Positions 12,173 to 13,930 of a stretch of 13,930 bases of DNA are shown piece after piece. The DNA is from Streptosporangiaceae bacterium (lineage in GTDB: Bacteria; Actinomycetota; Actinomycetes; Streptosporangiales; Streptosporangiaceae): contig JASHTQ010000188.1 of the NCBI GenBank assembly GCA_030040475.1, forward strand, positions 1-13,930, in the 5' to 3' direction. Position 1 is the stretch's first letter; every line of letters begins with the position of its first letter. The notes under the pieces were generated by a model, which saw only the letters and a list, made by a program, of their open reading frames with translations, made no database searches and had not been told where the DNA came from. Position numbers and translations under genes: made by a program.

Positions 12173-13514
12173 TGTGTCTAGGTTCAGGACATCGGGGACA
12201 GGGTGTCTCAGGACATACAGGACATCTGGTGCGGCGAGCCTCCCCCAGTGCTGATGTGGCTGGCCAGACGCTGCGGGAATGTCGAAGGCCCGGCTTGTCA
12301 TCACCGCTGTCACCGTTGAGAAGCGCCCGGTCAGCGAGGTCGCGAAGTCCTACGGGGTCGCCCGGTCGTGGATCTGCACGCTGCTGGCCCGCTACGAGGC
12401 CGGGGGCGAGGCGGCGTTCGAGCCGCGGTCCCGGCGGCCGGAGACCTCCCCGGCGGCGATCAGCGACGACGCGGCCGGCCTGATCGTGCGGCTGCGTAAG
12501 GACCTGGCCGGCCAGGGCCTGGACGCCGGGCCGCAGACCATCGCCTGGCACCCGGGGCACCGCCGCCAGGTCAAGGTCTCCCCGGCGACGGTCAGCCGCT
12601 ACCTGGCCCGGGCCGGACTGGTCACCCCGGACCCGTCCACGCGGCCGAAGTCGTCCTGCATCCGGTTCGAGGCGGATATGCCGGACGAGTGCCGGCAGTC
12701 CGGCTTCACCCGCTACCCGCTCGCCGGCGGCACCGGCGCCGAGATCCTGACCTGGCTCGACGGCCACTCCCGCTGCGCGCTCTCGCTGACCGCGCACCAC
12801 CGGGTCACCGGGCCCGCCGTCTTGCCGGCCTTCCGCCCGGCGTGCGGGCAGCACGGCGTGCCGGCCTCCACCCTGACCGGCAACGGCATGGTCTTCACGA
12901 CCCGCCTGTCCGGCGGCCGGGGCGGCCGCAACGCCCTGGAGCACGAACTGCGCCGCCCCGGCGTCAAGCAGGAAAACGGCAAGCCGGACCACCCCCAGAC
13001 CCAGGGGAAAGCCGAGCGGTTCCGGCAGACGATGAAGAACTGGCTCCGCGCCCAGCCCCGCCAGCCCGCCGCCCTCGCCGAACTCCAGGCCCTGCCCGGC
13101 ACCCTCGCCGGCATCTACAACACCCGCCGCCCGCACCGCTCACTCCCCGGCCGCACGACCCCGGCCACCGCCTGCACCGCCCGCCCCGAGGCCGTCCCCG
13201 GCGACCGTGCCGCCGGCACCCACGACCGCGTCCGCACCGACCGCGTCGACGCCACCGGGCTCGTTACCCTGCGCCACAACGGAAAGCTCCACCACATCGG
13301 AATCGGCCGGGCCCACGCCGGCACCCGCGTCCTGCTCCTGGTCCAGGACCTCAACATCCGCGTCATCAACGCCGGCACCGGCGAACTCATCCGCGAGCTC
13401 ATCCCCGACCCGGCCAGGAACTACCAGCCCACCGGCAAGCCATCCGGCTGGCAGAAGAAAACACCGCGACCCTTACGCGGGTTCGCGGTGTCCTCGATGT
13501 CTTGAGACATCACA
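12173..13514 (+). mobile_element. IS481-family insertion sequence, about 1.34 kb
   Basis: The right tip, read inward, is TGTGATGTCTCAAGACATCG followed by AGGACACC. The left tip from 12173 reads TGTGTGTCTAGGTTCAGGAC then ATCGGGGACA, alignable with a 4-base insertion. A second, better match (TGTCTCAGGACATACAGGAC) starts at 12204. GGACA occurs four times between 12187 and 12225, likely transposase-binding repeats. Imperfect direct repeats flank the element: AGGTGGTGGCAGGTGG (12157-12172) and AGGTGTGGCAGGTGT (13514-13528). These look like an aged target duplication or two copies of the tRNA acceptor end. Confidence 0.75.
12279..13505 (+). CDS. IS481-family transposase, catalytic residues lost
   Basis: This 408-residue protein matches IS481-family transposases: N-terminal helix-turn-helix (VSEVAKSYGVARSWICTLLA, about 18-37), a linker helix domain, an rve-type integrase core from about 138, and the C-terminal IYNTRRPHRSLPGRTTPATA segment. 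In active relatives the DDE triad lies in QSDFTHY, LTDNGMVF and QGK.ERF. Here the text reads QSGFTRY (about 141) and LTGNGMVF (about 205), both Asp to Gly, while Glu in QGKAERF is kept. LDDHSRY is also LDGHSRC. The frame is intact, but the enzyme should not be able to cut DNA. The start ATG at 12279 is the first in frame after the left terminal repeat. It could still bind its ends and be complemented by an intact copy elsewhere. Confidence 0.9.
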   Translation: MSKARLVITAVTVEKRPVSEVAKSYGVARSWICTLLARYEAGGEAAFEPRSRRPETSPAAISDDAAGLIVRLRKDLAGQGLDAGPQTIAWHPGHRRQVKVSPATVSRYLARAGLVTPDPSTRPKSSCIRFEADMPDECRQSGFTRYPLAGGTGAEILTWLDGHSRCALSLTAHHRVTGPAVLPAFRPACGQHGVPASTLTGNGMVFTTRLSGGRGGRNALEHELRRPGVKQENGKPDHPQTQGKAERFRQTMKNWLRAQPRQPAALAELQALPGTLAGIYNTRRPHRSLPGRTTPATACTARPEAVPGDRAAGTHDRVRTDRVDATGLVTLRHNGKLHHIGIGRAHAGTRVLLLVQDLNIRVINAGTGELIRELIPDPARNYQPTGKPSGWQKKTPRPLRGFAVSSMS

Positions 13515-13516
13515 GG

Positions 13517-13573
13517 TGTGGCAGGTGTTGGGTTCGAACCAACGTAGGCTGAGCCGACGGTTTTACAGACCGC
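13517..13573 (-). tRNA. tRNA-Tyr (GTA) 3' fragment without D arm; probable attachment-site core
   Basis: On the minus strand an anticodon stem GCGGT/ACCGT encloses loop CTGTAAA (anticodon GTA, 13564-13566). The class II variable arm CGGCTCAGCCTAC, T stem-loop GTTGG-TTCGAAC-CCAAC and acceptor strand ACCTGCC then ACA follow, as in actinobacterial tRNA-Tyr. The D arm is missing: GGCAGG at 13578-13583 could pair with CCTGCC, but only four bases separate it from the anticodon stem. It is therefore not a working tRNA. Tyrosine integrases commonly use this tRNA half as the att core. The IS481 element abuts the 3' end. Confidence 0.7.
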
Positions 13574-13615
13574 TCCTCCTGCCCGAGTCACCCCGCGCTG
13601 ACCAGCGCATACGCC

Positions 13616-13767
13616 GTCCGAGGCGCGTTCGCGGGCCGCCGCCGTCCGCTATGCGTCCGCGCGCTCCTGGTTCCGGGGTCCGTGCGGTCCACGGACAGGC
13701 GCGGACCAGCCCACGGACGGGGACGGGAAAAGCCACGGATGGGGTCCGCAGGAGCGGTCAGGCGGAC
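13616..13767. repeat. Dense GTCCG/CGGAC repeat array beside the tRNA fragment
   Basis: By my count nine copies lie in 152 bp: GTCCG at 13616, 13644, 13655, 13678 and 13744; CGGAC at 13692, 13702, 13714 and 13763. Both orientations occur, including GTCCACGGAC (13687-13696), an inverted pair. A 2-bp-spaced inverted repeat GCGCTG-AC-CAGCGC lies at 13595-13608. Such arrays next to a tRNA-derived core resemble integrase arm-type sites. No gene is seen from 13574 to the window end. Confidence 0.65.
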
Positions 13768-13841
13768 CGTCCTCACCCAGATTCCGGCCCTGACCTGCCA
13801 TTTAAGGATTTCAAGCGCACATGTATGGCTGGAGTACCCAC

Positions 13842-13856
13842 GGGCCGTACCGGCCC
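13842..13856. other. Short GC hairpin
   Basis: GGGCCG-TAC-CGGCCC is a perfect 6-bp stem with a three-base loop in otherwise unassigned DNA near the window end. A role as terminator for a gene beyond the window is possible but unsupported. Confidence 0.35.
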
Positions 13857-13930
13857 TGGGGACGGCCTTCTTAGATGAGCCTCGAGCCACCCAGCCGCAG
13901 AACTCGCCCAGGAGCACAGGGGCTCGCCCT

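Noticed and set aside
13207..13878. 223-codon frame containing VLGSNQRRLSRRFYR
   Set aside because: That peptide is the usual false translation of a tRNA-Tyr sequence in actinomycetes; the frame crosses the IS end and the tRNA fragment.

Overview
The window is very GC-rich with strongly GC-biased third codon positions. It carries actinomycete-type insertion sequences, TetR/MFS pairs and a tRNA-Tyr fragment whose variable arm resembles actinobacterial tRNA-Tyr. I read it as chromosomal accessory DNA from a high-GC actinomycete (Streptomyces- or Streptosporangiales-like); I cannot name the genus.

Layout. (1) 1-548: the end of a probable antitoxin gene overlaps a VapC-type PIN toxin, whose stop codon lies in a 14-bp tandem duplication. 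(2) 549-1110: no convincing gene. (3) 1111-3340: a DHA2-type MFS exporter and, upstream on the same strand, an LmrA/YxaF-like TetR regulator. Both promoter regions carry the same operator-like sequence. (4) 3412-6227: an IS-rich block. A roughly 1.6-kb DDE element flanked by AGCT lies against an IS5-family element of about 990 bp, directly after the first 32-33 codons of an aldehyde dehydrogenase gene. The rest of that gene is absent. (5) 6322-8443: a second DHA2 MFS exporter, translationally coupled to a small ORF with a helix-turn-helix-like segment, and a divergent promoter/operator followed by a TetR gene cut off after about 33 codons. (6) 8549-11456: a strong terminator hairpin, a possible 22-residue ORF, a large secreted protein (signal peptide, ALK-type glycine-rich domain, two putative Ig repeats, CBM6-like domain), a second copy of the promoter/operator and an intact TetR gene. 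(7) 11503-12039: the C-terminal TPR remnant of a large regulator. (8) 12031-13930: GTCCG-repeat clusters on either side of an IS481-family element and a D-arm-less tRNA-Tyr fragment. This looks like the attachment site of a tRNA-targeting integrative element.

How the parts work together. The most coherent unit is 6322-11456. The MFS gene and the secreted-protein gene share one promoter architecture (TTGCAT-N18-TAWGAT) overlapped by two GCAAATTTGC-type palindromes 18 bp apart. Because the TetR gene next to the MFS gene is truncated, the intact TetR at 10800 is the obvious candidate to control both. That would link an efflux pump and a carbohydrate-binding extracellular protein in one small regulon. 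The remainder is a record of repeated insertion and decay: nested IS elements, truncated host genes, an IS481 transposase lacking two of three catalytic acids, and attachment-site debris.
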